Source: Betaproteobacteria bacterium
Lineage (GTDB): Bacteria; Pseudomonadota; Gammaproteobacteria; Burkholderiales; Rhodocyclaceae
Reading direction: 5' to 3'
Length of the DNA: 64,000 bases
NCBI GenBank assembly: GCA_009782565.1
Contig: WRIU01000004.1
Span: 124,001 to 188,000, forward strand
Each line of letters starts with the position of its first letter. Within the stretch, counting starts at the first letter, position 1. The translations under genes and the position numbers were made by a program. Below, piece by piece: positions 27,696-38,005 of the stretch. The notes under the pieces were generated by a model. The model saw only the letters and a list, made by a program, of their open reading frames with translations, was not told the DNA's origin and ran no database searches.

Positions 27696-28727
27696 ATGAA
27701 AAGCGCACCGCTTTTCTGGCGAAACCGCTCATGGCGTGCGGTTTCGCTGCTGCCCATAGCGGCACTTTTCCGCAGCCTGGCCGCGTTGCGCCGCAGCCTT
27801 TATCGCCACGGTGCCCTGCCCCGTGAGCAGTTTCCCGTACCGGTCATCGTCGTTGGCAACATTGCCGTTGGCGGCAGCGGCAAGACTCCGGTGGTGCTCT
27901 GGCTCATCGAGGCATTGCGCGAGGCCGGACGGCATCCGGGCATCGTGTCGCGCGGGCATGGAGGCAGGGCGGCGGCAAGCGGTACGCCCCATCTCGTCGC
28001 AACCGACCCCGACTCCAGCCCCGACCCCGGTTTCTATGGAGACGAACCCGTAATGCTCGCACGTCAAGCGGGCTGTCCGGTTGCGGTCGGCAGGGATCGT
28101 CCGGCGGCAGCGCGCGCCCTGCTCGCCGCGCACCCGGAATGCGACGTCATCGTCAGCGATGACGGCATGCAGCATTACCGTCTGGCGCGGACAGTGGAGA
28201 TTGCCGTAGTCGACGAGGCGGCGCTCGGCAATTACTGGCCCCTGCCATCCGGGCCGTTGCGCGAACCGCCCGAGCGGCTGGCCGGAGCCGACCTGATCCT
28301 CGCGCATGGCGAATTGTCGCCGCGCTTGCGCTTGATGACGGGGTCTGTGCCCGTTGTCCCGATGCGCCTGGTCGGCGAACGTTTCCGTTCGCTGGCGAGG
28401 CCGGACGAATGGTGCAGCGCAGAGGCATTTGCCGGGAAAAAAGTCCACGCGCTGGCCGGTATCGGGCAGCCACAGCGATTTTTCGACCAACTCACGGCAA
28501 TGGGGCTCGATATCATCCCCCATCCGTTCCCCGACCATTACCGCTATTGCGCCGCAGACCTCGACTTCGCGCCCGGCGAAGCCAAGCTGATGACAAGCAA
28601 GGATGCGGTAAAATGTGCTGCTTTCGCGCCGCCCGATGCCTGGGAACTACCGGTACGGGCCATCATCGACGCTGGGGCCATCGCCCCTGTCCTGGAGAAA
28701 CTGGACGATGGACGCCAAACTGCTTGA
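27696..28727 (+). CDS. lpxK: Tetraacyldisaccharide 4'-kinase (lipid A)
   Basis: 343 residues. Phosphorylates the 4' position of the lipid A disaccharide at the inner membrane. [20 protein letters not shown] is the amphipathic start; [18 protein letters not shown] is the P-loop; [16 protein letters not shown] is the family signature with the metal/ATP-site acid residues; HPFPDHYRY is also conserved. The ATG at 27696 is chosen from the family N-terminus. It overlaps the next gene by 20 nt. Confidence 0.95.
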   Translation: MKSAPLFWRNRSWRAVSLLPIAALFRSLAALRRSLYRHGALPREQFPVPVIVVGNIAVGGSGKTPVVLWLIEALREAGRHPGIVSRGHGGRAAASGTPHLVATDPDSSPDPGFYGDEPVMLARQAGCPVAVGRDRPAAARALLAAHPECDVIVSDDGMQHYRLARTVEIAVVDEAALGNYWPLPSGPLREPPERLAGADLILAHGELSPRLRLMTGSVPVVPMRLVGERFRSLARPDEWCSAEAFAGKKVHALAGIGQPQRFFDQLTAMGLDIIPHPFPDHYRYCAADLDFAPGEAKLMTSKDAVKCAAFAPPDAWELPVRAIIDAGAIAPVLEKLDDGRQTA

Positions 28728-28896
28728 AATTCTCGTCTGCCCGCTGTGCAAGGGGCCGCTGGATTATCTGAAAGAGAACCAGGAACTCGTCTGCAAGCCG
28801 GACAGGCTGGCTTTTCCCATTCGTGACGGCATCCCAGTGATGCTCGAAGAAGAAGCCCGCGCGCTCAGTGCCGAAGAAGTCGACGCGCTACGCTAA
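28708..28896 (+). CDS. Trm112/YcaR-family small zinc-ribbon-like protein
   Basis: 62 residues. [20 protein letters not shown] and [20 protein letters not shown] are the family hallmarks, with CPLC and a single later Cys. Homologues lie between lpxK and kdsB in many Proteobacteria, as here. In eukaryotes Trm112 activates methyltransferases; the bacterial role is not settled. The start is inside the end of lpxK (20-nt overlap), implying translational coupling. Confidence 0.92.
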   Translation: MDAKLLEILVCPLCKGPLDYLKENQELVCKPDRLAFPIRDGIPVMLEEEARALSAEEVDALR

Positions 28897-28902
28897 CCCC
28901 CC

Positions 28903-29679
28903 ATGACCCCATTTCGTGTCGTCATTCCGGCGCGCCACGCCTCCACTCGCCTGCCCGGCAAACCGCTTGCCGACATTGGCGGCCGCCCGATGGTGCTCAG
29001 GGTATTGGATCGGGCGCGGATTTCGGGCGCGAAAGAAGCCTGGGTCGCGGTCGACCACCAGACCGTATTCGACGCGGTACGTGCCGCTGGCGGCAACGTG
29101 CTGATGACCCGCCCCGATCACCCGAGCGGAACCGACCGCCTTGCCGAAGTCGTCGAAACCCTGGGCTGGCGCGACGATGAAATCATCGTCAACGTGCAGG
29201 GCGATGAACCCCTGATCGACCCCGGACTGATTGCCGCCGTTGCCGAAGGGCTGGCTGCCGATGTCGATGCGGCCATCGCCACCGTAGCGCACCCTCTCGC
29301 CGGTGCGGATGAAGTTTTCAACCCCAACGTGGTCAAGGTCGTATGTGACGCGCGAGGGCGCGCCTTGTATTTTTCCCGTGCCCCGATCCCGTGGGCGCGG
29401 GACGATTGGGCTGGAGGCGTGAGTGGGCGCGGTCAGCCATTGCCGCCGGGGCTGCCGGTTTTGCGCCATGTCGGGCTATACGCCTACCGCGCCGGTTTCC
29501 TGCGCCGCTACACGGCGCTGCCTCCCGCGCCAATCGAGCGATGGGAGTCGCTCGAACAACTGCGCGCGCTCTGGCATGGCTATCCGATTAGGGTATTGAC
29601 GCTCGATACCGCTCCGCCCGGCGGGGTCGATACAGGGGAAGATTTGGCGCGCGTCAGGGCGATTTTTGTGCGCGAATGA
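28903..29679 (+). CDS. kdsB: 3-deoxy-manno-octulosonate cytidylyltransferase
   Basis: 258 residues. Activates Kdo as CMP-Kdo for LPS inner core. [22 protein letters not shown] is the nucleotide-binding start (the signature runs from [13 protein letters not shown]), followed by [28 protein letters not shown] and [29 protein letters not shown] is the C-terminal conserved block. It lies 6 nt after the YcaR-like gene and ends the exbB-kdsB run. Confidence 0.96.
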   Translation: MTPFRVVIPARHASTRLPGKPLADIGGRPMVLRVLDRARISGAKEAWVAVDHQTVFDAVRAAGGNVLMTRPDHPSGTDRLAEVVETLGWRDDEIIVNVQGDEPLIDPGLIAAVAEGLAADVDAAIATVAHPLAGADEVFNPNVVKVVCDARGRALYFSRAPIPWARDDWAGGVSGRGQPLPPGLPVLRHVGLYAYRAGFLRRYTALPPAPIERWESLEQLRALWHGYPIRVLTLDTAPPGGVDTGEDLARVRAIFVRE

Positions 29680-29796
29680 TAGATGCTTTTAGCATTTTTC
29701 GGCATTCATCCCTGTTGACGAGTCGAAAGATCTGAACATTCCGGGTTTGACCACACCCCGCAACAGGGTTTAAGTTTCGTTCTTTAGGTCGACGAC

Positions 29797-29826
29797 GGCC
29801 GCCGTGATGGCGGCCTGGCTGTTTTT
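29797..29826 (+). terminator. Terminator-like hairpin between kdsB and adk
   Basis: GGCCGCC-GTGAT-GGCGGCC (29797-29803 with 29809-29815) is followed by TGGCTGTTTTT. It lies 117 bp after kdsB and 26 bp before the adk start, so it may end the lpxK-kdsB transcript. If the adk promoter lies upstream of it (for example TTGACC at 29747), it would act as an attenuator. Confidence 0.5.
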
Positions 29827-29828
29827 AG

Positions 29829-30506
<678 letters not shown>

Positions 30507-30532
30507 ACCACACACCCGCCGTCGGCGCGCTG

Positions 30533-32077
30533 CTACTGCACCGCCCGGCGGCGGAAATCGCGCGGCCGTAGGCCGAGGGCGAACAGCACTGCAAAATAGC
30601 TCACCGCCCCGCCTATGACGAGCACCAGCAAATGCGCTACACGGCTTGCACCACCGTACGCCAGCCACGTTTCTGCCGCACCTGCGCCGAACCACAACAC
30701 CGAACCAAGAACCGCCAGCGCCACGAACAACTGAAACGCAAAACGCCCCCAGCCGGGCTGGGGAATATAGACCTCGCGCCGTCTCAGCCCGATATAGAGC
30801 AGGCTGGCATTAAGACAGGCAGCAAGCCCAATGGACAGAGCCAGCCCGGCATGAGCGAATCCAAACCCCCAGACGAAAATGAGATTCATCACCTGAGTAG
30901 TGACGAGGGCAAGGATGGCAATCTTCACCGGGGTACGGATGTCCTGTCGGGCATAGAAACTCGGAGCCAACACCTTGACCAGAATCAGGCCGGTCAGCCC
31001 CACGCTGTAGGCCAGCAGCGCAGCACGGGTATGACGCACATCATCAGGTGTAAATTTTCCGTACTGGAACAACGTGGAAATAAGCGGCACAGCGAGAATC
31101 GCCAGCGCCAGCGTAGCAGGCAGGGTCAGGAGCAGGGTCAGCCGCAGTCCCCAGTCGAGCAGCGAGGAAAAATCCTCCATGCGCTGATCGGCATGAAGCT
31201 TGGAGAGGCTCGGCAGAAGAATCGTCCCCAGCGCGGCACCGAGCAAGCCGGTGGGAAACTCCATGAGGCGATCTGCATAGAAAAGCCACGATACGCTGCC
31301 CGTTGGGAGAAACGAGGCGATGATGTTGTTGATGACCAATGACAATTGACCAACCGATACCCCCAGGACGGCTGGCCCCATCAGGGCGAGGATGCGGCGC
31401 ACTCCGGGAAAGGTGGGGTCGAACTTAAAGCGCGGCAGCATGCCGATCCGCATCAAGGGGCGTACTTGCAGCAACAGTTGCAGCGCGCCACCGAGGAATA
31501 CTCCCCAGGCCAGTGCCAGCACAGGCGGGTCAAAATACGGCGCGGCAAACAAGCCCATGCCAATGAGCACAACGTTGAGCAGTGCCGGGGTAAAGGCCGG
31601 AATGACAAAACGGTTCCAGGTATTCAGGATGCCCGCAGCGAGTGACACCAGCGTGATGAACACGATATACGGGAATGTGACGCGGGTCAGTTCGACCGTC
31701 AGGGCAAACTTGTCTGCATCCGCATGAAAACCCGGAGCCACGACGCGGATAAGATAGGGCGCGCCGAGCACCCCAAGCAGTGCGACCACTGCGACCACCA
31801 GCGCGAGCAAAGTAGCGACCCGGTCGACCAGGGCGCGGGTAGCATCCAGCCCCTGCTTGTTCTTGTATTCAGCCAGAATCGGGACATACGCCTGTGAAAA
31901 TGCCCCTTCCGCGAACAGGCGGCGCAAGAGATTGGGAAGTTTGAACGCAACGAAAAAAGCATCGGTCGCCACCCCTACTCCGAACACGCGGGCGATGACG
32001 AAATCGCGGACAAATCCCAGGATACGCGACAACAGGGTCATGCCGCTTACAGTGAAAAGGGTGCGGAGAAGGTTCAT
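30533..32077 (-). CDS. murJ: Lipid II flippase MurJ (MviN)
   Basis: 514 residues and about 14 membrane helices, of the MOP superfamily. Moves lipid II across the inner membrane for peptidoglycan synthesis. The start [21 protein letters not shown] at 32077 matches the family N-terminus; [21 protein letters not shown] follows with the charged residues of the first helices, and [13 protein letters not shown] is conserved. It is divergent from rpsO, as in several Betaproteobacteria. Confidence 0.95.
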   Translation of the reverse strand: MNLLRTLFTVSGMTLLSRILGFVRDFVIARVFGVGVATDAFFVAFKLPNLLRRLFAEGAFSQAYVPILAEYKNKQGLDATRALVDRVATLLALVVAVVALLGVLGAPYLIRVVAPGFHADADKFALTVELTRVTFPYIVFITLVSLAAGILNTWNRFVIPAFTPALLNVVLIGMGLFAAPYFDPPVLALAWGVFLGGALQLLLQVRPLMRIGMLPRFKFDPTFPGVRRILALMGPAVLGVSVGQLSLVINNIIASFLPTGSVSWLFYADRLMEFPTGLLGAALGTILLPSLSKLHADQRMEDFSSLLDWGLRLTLLLTLPATLALAILAVPLISTLFQYGKFTPDDVRHTRAALLAYSVGLTGLILVKVLAPSFYARQDIRTPVKIAILALVTTQVMNLIFVWGFGFAHAGLALSIGLAACLNASLLYIGLRRREVYIPQPGWGRFAFQLFVALAVLGSVLWFGAGAAETWLAYGGASRVAHLLVLVIGGAVSYFAVLFALGLRPRDFRRRAVQ

Positions 32078-32218
32078 GGGGGACCGAGCGGGATTTTTAC
32101 CGTGCTTCCGGAAAGAAAGACGGCATGATAGCCGTTTGGCGCGTGAAAAGAATGCGCCTATATGAAACCAGGAACATAGCGCGCCTGTTTTGCGAAGGGG
32201 CAACAAGTTGCAAATACC

Positions 32219-32247
32219 TTGAACTTTCGCCTCCCGACAGATATAAT
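32219..32247 (+). promoter_or_regulatory. Sigma-70 promoter for rpsO-pnp
   Basis: TTGAAC at 32219-32224 and a perfect TATAAT at 32242-32247 with a 17-bp spacer, 44 bp upstream of rpsO in the divergent gap with murJ. This is the clearest promoter in the window. Confidence 0.85.
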
Positions 32248-32291
32248 ATATAGTTTCCTGACGAACTAAACACGAAGAAGAGTAAGCACAC

Positions 32292-32561
32292 ATGGCTCTT
32301 GACAATGCAACCAAAGCGCAAATCGTTGCCGATTACCAGCGCGCCCAGGGCGACACTGGGTCGCCCGAAGTCCAAGTCGCGCTCCTGACCGCGCGCATCA
32401 ATGGCCTGACCGGCCACTTCAAGGAACATGGCAAGGATCACCACTCCCGCCGTGGCCTGCTGAAAATGGTCAGCCACCGCCGCAAACTCCTCGACTACCT
32501 GAAAGACCAGGACGCCGGGGCTTATCGCAAGCTGATTGAACGGCTTGGCCTGCGTAAGTAA
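32292..32561 (+). CDS. rpsO: 30S ribosomal protein S15
   Basis: 89 residues, standard length. [21 protein letters not shown] and [20 protein letters not shown] are diagnostic. It binds 16S rRNA early in 30S assembly. It has its own promoter and is separated from pnp by a terminator-like hairpin, the same arrangement as in E. coli. Confidence 0.98.
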   Translation: MALDNATKAQIVADYQRAQGDTGSPEVQVALLTARINGLTGHFKEHGKDHHSRRGLLKMVSHRRKLLDYLKDQDAGAYRKLIERLGLRK

Positions 32562-32612
32562 GGTTCGTGCGCGAACAGGCTTGCCGAAGTAACCGGCCCA
32601 ACATAGACAGAC

Positions 32613-32650
32613 AAAGCTGGGACGACCCGCCAAAGGGCATCCCGGCTTTT
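32613..32650 (+). terminator. Terminator/attenuator between rpsO and pnp
   Basis: Stem AAAGCTGGGA / TCCCGGCTTT (32613-32622 with 32640-32649) with a further inner CCC/GGG pairing, followed by TTGTCATTT. It probably lowers transcription into pnp. Confidence 0.7.
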
Positions 32651-32712
32651 GTCATTTCTGGTTAGAACCATTGCCGTACAGTCTGCGGCAATCACGCTCA
32701 AAGGAATTCCCC

Positions 32713-34830
32713 TTGCCTACCTCGACCAAAAAAACCTTCACCTGGGGCACACATACCGTCACCCTGGAAACCGGCGAAATTGCCCGCCAAGCGGGTGGCG
32801 CGGTCCTCATCAACATGGACGACACCGTCGTGCTCGCTTCCGTTTGTGCATCGAAGGATGTCAGACCTGGGCAGGACTTCTTTCCGCTTACCGTCGATTA
32901 CGTTGAAAAGTTCTACGCTGCTGGCCGTGTTCCCGGTGGTTTCTTCAAGCGCGAAGGGCGTCCCACCGAAAAGGAAACGCTCACCTCCCGCCTGATCGAC
33001 CGCCCCATCCGCCCGCTTTTCCCGGACGGCTTCTATAACGAAGTCCAGGTCATCGCCCTCGTGCTGTCCCTGAACCCCGAAGTCGACGCGGACATTCCGG
33101 CGATGATTGCCGCTTCCGCCGCGCTGGCCATCTCAGGCGTCCCCTTCAACGGCCCCATTGGCGCAGCGCGGGTCGGCTACGCCGACGGCCAATATCTGCT
33201 CAACCCCACCGCTACCCAACTGGCCGACAGCGAACTCAACCTCGTCGTCGCCGGTACGGAAACGGCGGTGCTGATGGTCGAATCCGAAGCGCGGGAACTC
33301 TCCGAAGAGGTCATGCTCGGTGCGGTGCTCTACGGTCACGAACAAATGCAGCACGCGATTCGCGCCATCAATGAACTGGTCGAAATTGCGGGCAAACCGG
33401 AATGGGACTGGCAAGCGCCGCCCAAAAACGAGGCGCTCATCGCGCGCGTTACCGAACTGGCTCAGGCCGATCTCGAACAAGCGTTTGCCATCACCAGCAA
33501 ACAGGCGAGAAGCACGCGCCTTGCCGAAATTGAAAAAGCGACGCTCGCCGCCGTTACTGAGGGCGTCGATGCGCCCCCTTCAGAGAACGCCGTCCGGGAA
33601 ATTCTCTTTACCCTGGAATCGAATATCGTGCGTGGCCGTATCCTCAACGGCGAACCGCGCATCGACGGGCGCGATACCCGCACCGTGCGGCCAATCGACA
33701 TCCGCACCGGCGTACTGCCGCGCACCCACGGCTCGGCTCTGTTCACACGTGGCGAAACCCAGGCGCTGGTCGTCGCTACGCTCGGCACTGGGCGCGATGA
33801 ACAGATCATCGACGCCATTGCGGGCGAATATCGCGAAAAATTCATGCTGCACTACAACTTCCCGCCCTTCTGCACGGGCGAGACGGGTCGTTTCGGCGCC
33901 ACAAAACGGCGCGAGATTGGCCACGGGCGGCTTGCCAAGCGCGCGCTGGTCGCCGTGCTGCCCAAGCCCGAAGACTTCAGCTACACCATTCGCCTCGTCT
34001 CCGAAATCACGGAATCCAACGGTTCCTCCTCGATGGCTTCTGTTTGCGGCGGCTCGCTCGCCCTGATGGATGCCGGGGTTCCAGTCAAGGCGCACGTCGC
34101 GGGTATTGCGATGGGGCTCATCAAGGAGGGCAACCGTTTTGCGGTGCTTACCGACATCCTGGGCGACGAAGACCACCTCGGCGACATGGATTTCAAGGTG
34201 GCGGGTACGGAAAACGGCGTTACCGCGTTGCAAATGGATATCAAGATTCAGGGCATCACCGGGGAAATCATGAAGATTGCCCTCTCGCAGGCGGGTGAAG
34301 GCCGCCGCCACATCCTCGGCTTGATGAAACAGGCCATCGAGGGCGCGCGCGGCGAAGTCTCCGAGTACGCTCCGCGCATGATTACGATGAAGATCAACCC
34401 GGAAAAAATCCGGGATGTCATCGGCAAGGGCGGGGCCGTCATCCGCGCCATGCAGGAAGAGACCGGAACCGTCATCGAAATCCAGGACGATGGCAGCATC
34501 ACCATCTCCAGCGTCAGCGCAGAAGGCGCGCAGGAAGCGAAGTCCCGCATCGAAGCGATTACCGCCGAGGTCGAAATCGGCAAGGTCTACGAGGGGGTCG
34601 TGCAACGGCTGCTTGAATTCGGGGCTATCGTCAATATCCTGCCGGGGCGCGATGGTCTGCTGCACATCTCGCAAATCGCCCACGAACGCGTCAACAACGT
34701 GGCCGACTACGTCAAGGAAGGTCAAAGCGTGCGCGTAAAAGTGCTCGAAACCGATGATCGCGGCAAGATTCGCCTCTCCATGAAAGCCTTGCTCGAAACG
34801 CCTAAGCCGCCACAGAGCGAAGGAGCGTAA
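32713..34830 (+). CDS. pnp: Polyribonucleotide nucleotidyltransferase (PNPase)
   Basis: 705 residues. Phosphorolytic 3'-5' RNase of the degradosome: two RNase PH domains, a linking helical domain, KH ([20 protein letters not shown]) and S1 ([20 protein letters not shown]). [19 protein letters not shown] and [19 protein letters not shown] mark the catalytic second core. I place the start at TTG 32713 ([19 protein letters not shown]), because AAGGA lies 7 nt upstream and the family fold begins there; an ATG at 32671 is in frame but has no ribosome site. Promoter and leader are shared with rpsO. Confidence 0.96.
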   Translation: MPTSTKKTFTWGTHTVTLETGEIARQAGGAVLINMDDTVVLASVCASKDVRPGQDFFPLTVDYVEKFYAAGRVPGGFFKREGRPTEKETLTSRLIDRPIRPLFPDGFYNEVQVIALVLSLNPEVDADIPAMIAASAALAISGVPFNGPIGAARVGYADGQYLLNPTATQLADSELNLVVAGTETAVLMVESEARELSEEVMLGAVLYGHEQMQHAIRAINELVEIAGKPEWDWQAPPKNEALIARVTELAQADLEQAFAITSKQARSTRLAEIEKATLAAVTEGVDAPPSENAVREILFTLESNIVRGRILNGEPRIDGRDTRTVRPIDIRTGVLPRTHGSALFTRGETQALVVATLGTGRDEQIIDAIAGEYREKFMLHYNFPPFCTGETGRFGATKRREIGHGRLAKRALVAVLPKPEDFSYTIRLVSEITESNGSSSMASVCGGSLALMDAGVPVKAHVAGIAMGLIKEGNRFAVLTDILGDEDHLGDMDFKVAGTENGVTALQMDIKIQGITGEIMKIALSQAGEGRRHILGLMKQAIEGARGEVSEYAPRMITMKINPEKIRDVIGKGGAVIRAMQEETGTVIEIQDDGSITISSVSAEGAQEAKSRIEAITAEVEIGKVYEGVVQRLLEFGAIVNILPGRDGLLHISQIAHERVNNVADYVKEGQSVRVKVLETDDRGKIRLSMKALLETPKPPQSEGA

Positions 34831-34858
34831 CCGCTTTTCGCATGATTGCCTGCTTCTC

Positions 34859-34882
34859 CCCTCTCCCGTTTGCGGGAGAGGG
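34859..34882. repeat. REP-like hairpin, CCCTCTCCCG family (copy 1)
   Basis: CCCTCTCCCG-TTTG-CGGGAGAGGG is a perfect 10-bp stem 28 bp after pnp. The same core recurs at 53880-53902 and in degraded form near 53235. These intergenic palindromes resemble dispersed repeats common in Betaproteobacteria. Confidence 0.7.
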
Positions 34883-34915
34883 CAATGCGGAAACAAACGA
34901 TCGACAAACAATTTG

Positions 34916-34944
34916 TTGCGTTTCGTTTTACGAACGGCTAGAAT
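34916..34944 (+). promoter_or_regulatory. Promoter candidate for rpsT
   Basis: TTGCGT (34916-34921) and TAGAAT (34939-34944) with a 17-bp spacer, 45 bp before the rpsT start. Confidence 0.6.
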
Positions 34945-34989
34945 CGCCCCCTTTCTTTTTTGAACCCTCTTCAAACAGGACTTCTTCTC

Positions 34990-35253
34990 ATGGCCAATTC
35001 GGCACAAGCCCGCAAACGCGCGCGCCAAGCAGTTACCGCCCGTGCCCATAACGCAAGCCTGCGTTCGCGCCTGCGTACAGCGATCAAGGCAGTGCGAAAG
35101 GCCGTCGCCAAGGGCGACAAAACCATCGCGCAAGTTGTCTACCGTTCCTCGACCAGCGTCATCGACAACATTGCTGACAAAAAAATCATCCACAAAAACA
35201 AGGCTGCCCGTCACAAAAGCCGCCTGTCGGCAGCGATCAAGGCGATGGCCTGA
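34990..35253 (+). CDS. rpsT: 30S ribosomal protein S20
   Basis: 87 residues, basic, standard length. [20 protein letters not shown] opens it and [19 protein letters not shown] closes it, both typical of S20. Binds 16S rRNA. ATG at 34990 has AGGA about 8 nt upstream. A strong terminator follows 25 bp after the stop, so it is a single-gene unit with its own promoter. Confidence 0.97.
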   Translation: MANSAQARKRARQAVTARAHNASLRSRLRTAIKAVRKAVAKGDKTIAQVVYRSSTSVIDNIADKKIIHKNKAARHKSRLSAAIKAMA

Positions 35254-35278
35254 CCCGTTTTACGCTGCCTGGAACATG

Positions 35279-35314
35279 AAACGGCGACTCGGAAGGGTCG
35301 CCGTTTTTGTTTTT
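35279..35314 (+). terminator. Rho-independent terminator of rpsT
   Basis: Perfect stem AAACGGCGAC / GTCGCCGTTT (35279-35288 with 35297-35306), 8-nt loop, then TTTTTGTTTTT. Confidence 0.92.
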
Positions 35315-35469
35315 CGGTAATCTTCATGAAAGTTGTCACGCATAATGTGCAAAGTCTAGGACACGTATTCCCCTCGCCCAACCGGCAGGAGAGAAAAACC
35401 AGAAACATACACGCCTGAGCTAAAAACGCTCTAAACTTCTGCCTGTCGCTTCTCCTTGTGCCAGATACC

Positions 35470-35739
35470 ATGAACTCTCCACGCCTGATCGAAGAAATCG
35501 CCGCCAAGATCGACGAAATCGGCGAACGCCTCTCCGGGCTCGCGGCCAACAGCCCCGCCCGCAGCCTCGAAAAAAATGTCAAGGCTGCCCTCGCGTGTGC
35601 TACCAGTAAACTCGACCTCGTCCCCAAGGAAGAATTCGAGGTACAGCGCGAACTGCTGCTCAAGGCACTCGACAGGCTGGCCGAATTGGAAGCCCGCGTC
35701 TCCACGCTCGAAGCTGGCGCGCAAACCCCATCTTCATGA
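35470..35739 (+). CDS. ubiK: Ubiquinone biosynthesis accessory factor UbiK
   Basis: 89 residues. MNSPRLIEEIAAKIDEIGERL, then SLEKNVKAALACATSKLDLV-P-KEEFEVQ and a C-terminal coiled coil (LLLKALDRLAELEARVSTLE) are the UbiK/YqiC (BMFP) pattern. It assists the Ubi complex with UbiJ in aerobic ubiquinone synthesis. A GTG at 35458 is an alternative start. It lies upstream of comM on the same strand, a frequent pairing in Proteobacteria. Confidence 0.9.
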   Translation: MNSPRLIEEIAAKIDEIGERLSGLAANSPARSLEKNVKAALACATSKLDLVPKEEFEVQRELLLKALDRLAELEARVSTLEAGAQTPSS

Positions 35740-35770
35740 CATTTCGCTTTAACGAATAATTTGTCATAAT

Positions 35771-35793
35771 CCATCCTGATTTTATCGGGATGG
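35771..35793 (+). promoter_or_regulatory. Hairpin overlapping the comM ribosome-binding site
   Basis: CCATCCTGAT-TTT-ATCGGGATGG (one G-T pair) is a 10-bp stem whose 3' arm runs into the GGAG Shine-Dalgarno (35792-35795) of comM (ATG 35802). It could limit translation; I know of no described counterpart. Confidence 0.45.
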
Positions 35794-35801
35794 AGATTGG
35801 A

Positions 35802-37313
35802 ATGACATTTGCGCTCGTTCGTACCCGCGCGCTCGATGGGCTTGCCGCACCCGAAGTCACGGTCGAAGTCCATCTCGCCAACGGCATGCCGTCCTTCACC
35901 CTCGTCGGCCTACCCGATACCGAAGTACGCGAAGCGCGCGACCGGGTGCGGGCTGCCCTGCTGATTTCCCAATTCGAGTTTCCACAGCGCCGCATCACCG
36001 TCAACCTCGCGCCAGCCGATTTGCCCAAGGAAGGCGGGCGCTTCGACCTGCCCATCGCGCTGGGCATCCTGGCGGCTTCACGGCAAATACCGGCGCGCTC
36101 GCTCGAAGGGCAGGAATTTTGCGGGGAATTGTCGCTCGATGGCCGCCTTCGCGGCATCCGTGGCGCGTTGGCCGCCGCGCTGGCGGCCAGAAGAGCGGGA
36201 AGGGCGCTGTTTCTGCCGCAAGTCAACGCCGATGAAGCCATCCTGGCACGCGGGGTGACGATACAGCCAGCGGATTCGCTACTGACAATCTGCGCCCATC
36301 TCACCGGGCAAACAGCCATCCAGCCCCATACCGTCCCTGCCCTGCCAGATGCAGGGACAATGGAAAATGACGCGCTGGACCTCCTCGATGTGCGCGGCCA
36401 ATTCCTGGCGCGGCGCGCGCTGGAAGTGGCCGCCGCCGGGGCGCACTCGCTGCTTTTCTACGGCCCGCCGGGGACGGGTAAATCCATGCTGGCCAAGCGT
36501 TTGCCGGGATTGTTGCCGCCCCTCGACGAAGACGAGGCGCTGGAAAGCGCGGCGGTATACTCGATTGTCGGAGGGTTCGACGCCAAACGTTGGCGCATGC
36601 GCCCTTTTCGTTCCCCCCATCACTCGGCTTCAGCCGCAGCACTGATCGGTGGAGGGAGTACACCGATGCCGGGCGAAATTTCGCTCGCGCACCATGGCGT
36701 TCTTTTCCTGGACGAACTTCCCGAATTCGACCGCCGGGTGCTCGAATCCATGCGAGAGCCTCTGGAAGCCGGTGTGGTCTGCGTATCACGCGCCCGGCAA
36801 AGAGCCGAATTCCCGGCGCGTTTTCAACTCGTAGCGGCGATGAACCCCTGCCCTTGCGGCTACTCCGGCCATCCGGCGCGCGCCTGCACTTGCTCTCCCG
36901 CCCAAATCGCCAGCTACCACGCAAGGCTTTCCGGCCCGATGCTCGACCGTATAGACCTCACCATCGAAGTGCCGCCCGTTTCCTATTCCGACCTGGCCGG
37001 ACGCCCTGCGGGCGAATCGAGTGCCGCCGTCCGAGCCAGGGTGATCCAGGCGCGCGAACGCCAAATATCCCGGCAAGGCGTCCCCAACGCCCGGCTCGAA
37101 GCGGGGCAGATCGAAGAACTGTGCGCCCCGGACGCGGCGGGCGCTGCACTCGCCGAAGCGGCGATGCACCACCTCAACTTTTCGGCGCGCGCTTACCACC
37201 GCGTACTTCGCGTCGCCCGCACATTGGCCGACCTCGGCGGCGACGAGCGCCCCGGCGCAAAACACATGGCCGAGGCGATTCAGTACCGGAGAAGGCCGGG
37301 GATGGCTAAATGA
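35802..37313 (+). CDS. comM: Mg-chelatase-like AAA+ ATPase ComM (YifB)
   Basis: 503 residues. An N-terminal Lon-S5-like domain (GMPSFTLVGLPDTEVREARDR) is followed by an AAA+ core: Walker A FYGPPGTGKSMLAKRLPGLL, HHSASAAALIGGGSTPMPGE, Walker B ISLAHHGVLFLDELPEF and a Cys pattern CPCGYSGHPARACTC. In naturally transformable bacteria ComM is a hexameric helicase that extends recombination of incoming DNA. The start at 35802 has GGAG 6 nt upstream. Confidence 0.94.
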   Translation: MTFALVRTRALDGLAAPEVTVEVHLANGMPSFTLVGLPDTEVREARDRVRAALLISQFEFPQRRITVNLAPADLPKEGGRFDLPIALGILAASRQIPARSLEGQEFCGELSLDGRLRGIRGALAAALAARRAGRALFLPQVNADEAILARGVTIQPADSLLTICAHLTGQTAIQPHTVPALPDAGTMENDALDLLDVRGQFLARRALEVAAAGAHSLLFYGPPGTGKSMLAKRLPGLLPPLDEDEALESAAVYSIVGGFDAKRWRMRPFRSPHHSASAAALIGGGSTPMPGEISLAHHGVLFLDELPEFDRRVLESMREPLEAGVVCVSRARQRAEFPARFQLVAAMNPCPCGYSGHPARACTCSPAQIASYHARLSGPMLDRIDLTIEVPPVSYSDLAGRPAGESSAAVRARVIQARERQISRQGVPNARLEAGQIEELCAPDAAGAALAEAAMHHLNFSARAYHRVLRVARTLADLGGDERPGAKHMAEAIQYRRRPGMAK

Positions 37314-37376
37314 GAATTTGGGCAGATCAAGGCAGAATATACTTTTGAATCATCTCTGCCTAAAAACAGGAGTTCT

Positions 37377-37991
37377 CTATATCAGTCTCTCTACCAAACC
37401 AGAAAACGACAATATCTGTATTCCGTCGTAGCCGTGCCCCTCCCTGTTGAACAGGATAGCCGTTATCCCCAGCCTGGCGGCTGCCTCTACTCTTTCAGGG
37501 TCATCGTCAATAAAGATACATTCCGAAGGATGCGCTTTCATTTCTCTGAGAGCCGCTTTATAGATTTCCGGATCGGGCTTACGCAGTCCCAGATCGCTGC
37601 TTATAAAGGAAAAATCAATGTATTGGTCAATATCATGAATCTTTCTTAAATATGCGCTCCACTCAGAAACATCGTTTGACAACAAAGCGATTTTGTATTT
37701 TTTCTTGAGTTGCATGACACATTCGACAAACTCTTCATCCAGTGTCAAACACGTCTCAAGGTATTGATTTTGTATGTTCATGATCTCATTGGCGGCAAAA
37801 CCCAAGGCAAGCCAAAAGTCACGCGCGGAGATTGCCCCAAGGCTGGCATCTTTATAGAGACTCAGAATAGTTTCTTTTGAAACATCTTTCTTCATACTCA
37901 GGATAAAAGGAATCAAAAGATCATTTGTGTCGTCCCCCACCTTAAATACAACGCCCATCACATCAAATATGATGTATTTTATTTTCTTCAT
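37377..37991 (-). CDS. HAD-superfamily hydrolase (subfamily IA)
   Basis: 204 residues. Motif I IIFDVMGVVFKVGDD supplies the nucleophile Asp (V-M-G in place of the usual x-D, so the second Asp is missing), motif II LLSNDVSEWSAYLR, motif III FSSDLGLRKPDPEIY-like (FISSDLGLRKPDPEIYK) and motif IV CIFIDDDPERVEAAARLG. The replaced second Asp suggests altered chemistry, since the general acid is usually there. The gene is much AT-richer than comM and the reductase gene beside it, which hints at recent acquisition. Substrate unknown. Confidence 0.82.
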   Translation of the reverse strand: MKKIKYIIFDVMGVVFKVGDDTNDLLIPFILSMKKDVSKETILSLYKDASLGAISARDFWLALGFAANEIMNIQNQYLETCLTLDEEFVECVMQLKKKYKIALLSNDVSEWSAYLRKIHDIDQYIDFSFISSDLGLRKPDPEIYKAALREMKAHPSECIFIDDDPERVEAAARLGITAILFNREGHGYDGIQILSFSGLVERLI

Positions 37992-38005
37992 ATCCAGAAA
38001 ACGCC

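Noticed and set aside
33580-35214. Long open frame (544 codons) on the strand opposite pnp
   Set aside because: It mirrors GC-rich codon use of pnp and rpsT; no recognisable domain and no ribosome site. Similar mirror frames opposite ppk (54748-56832) and the acyl-CoA dehydrogenase (44901-46562) were rejected for the same reason.
37330-37361. AGGCAGA / TCTGCCT hairpin between comM and the HAD gene
   Set aside because: 7-bp stem, 18-nt loop and no T-run on either strand; too weak to call a terminator.
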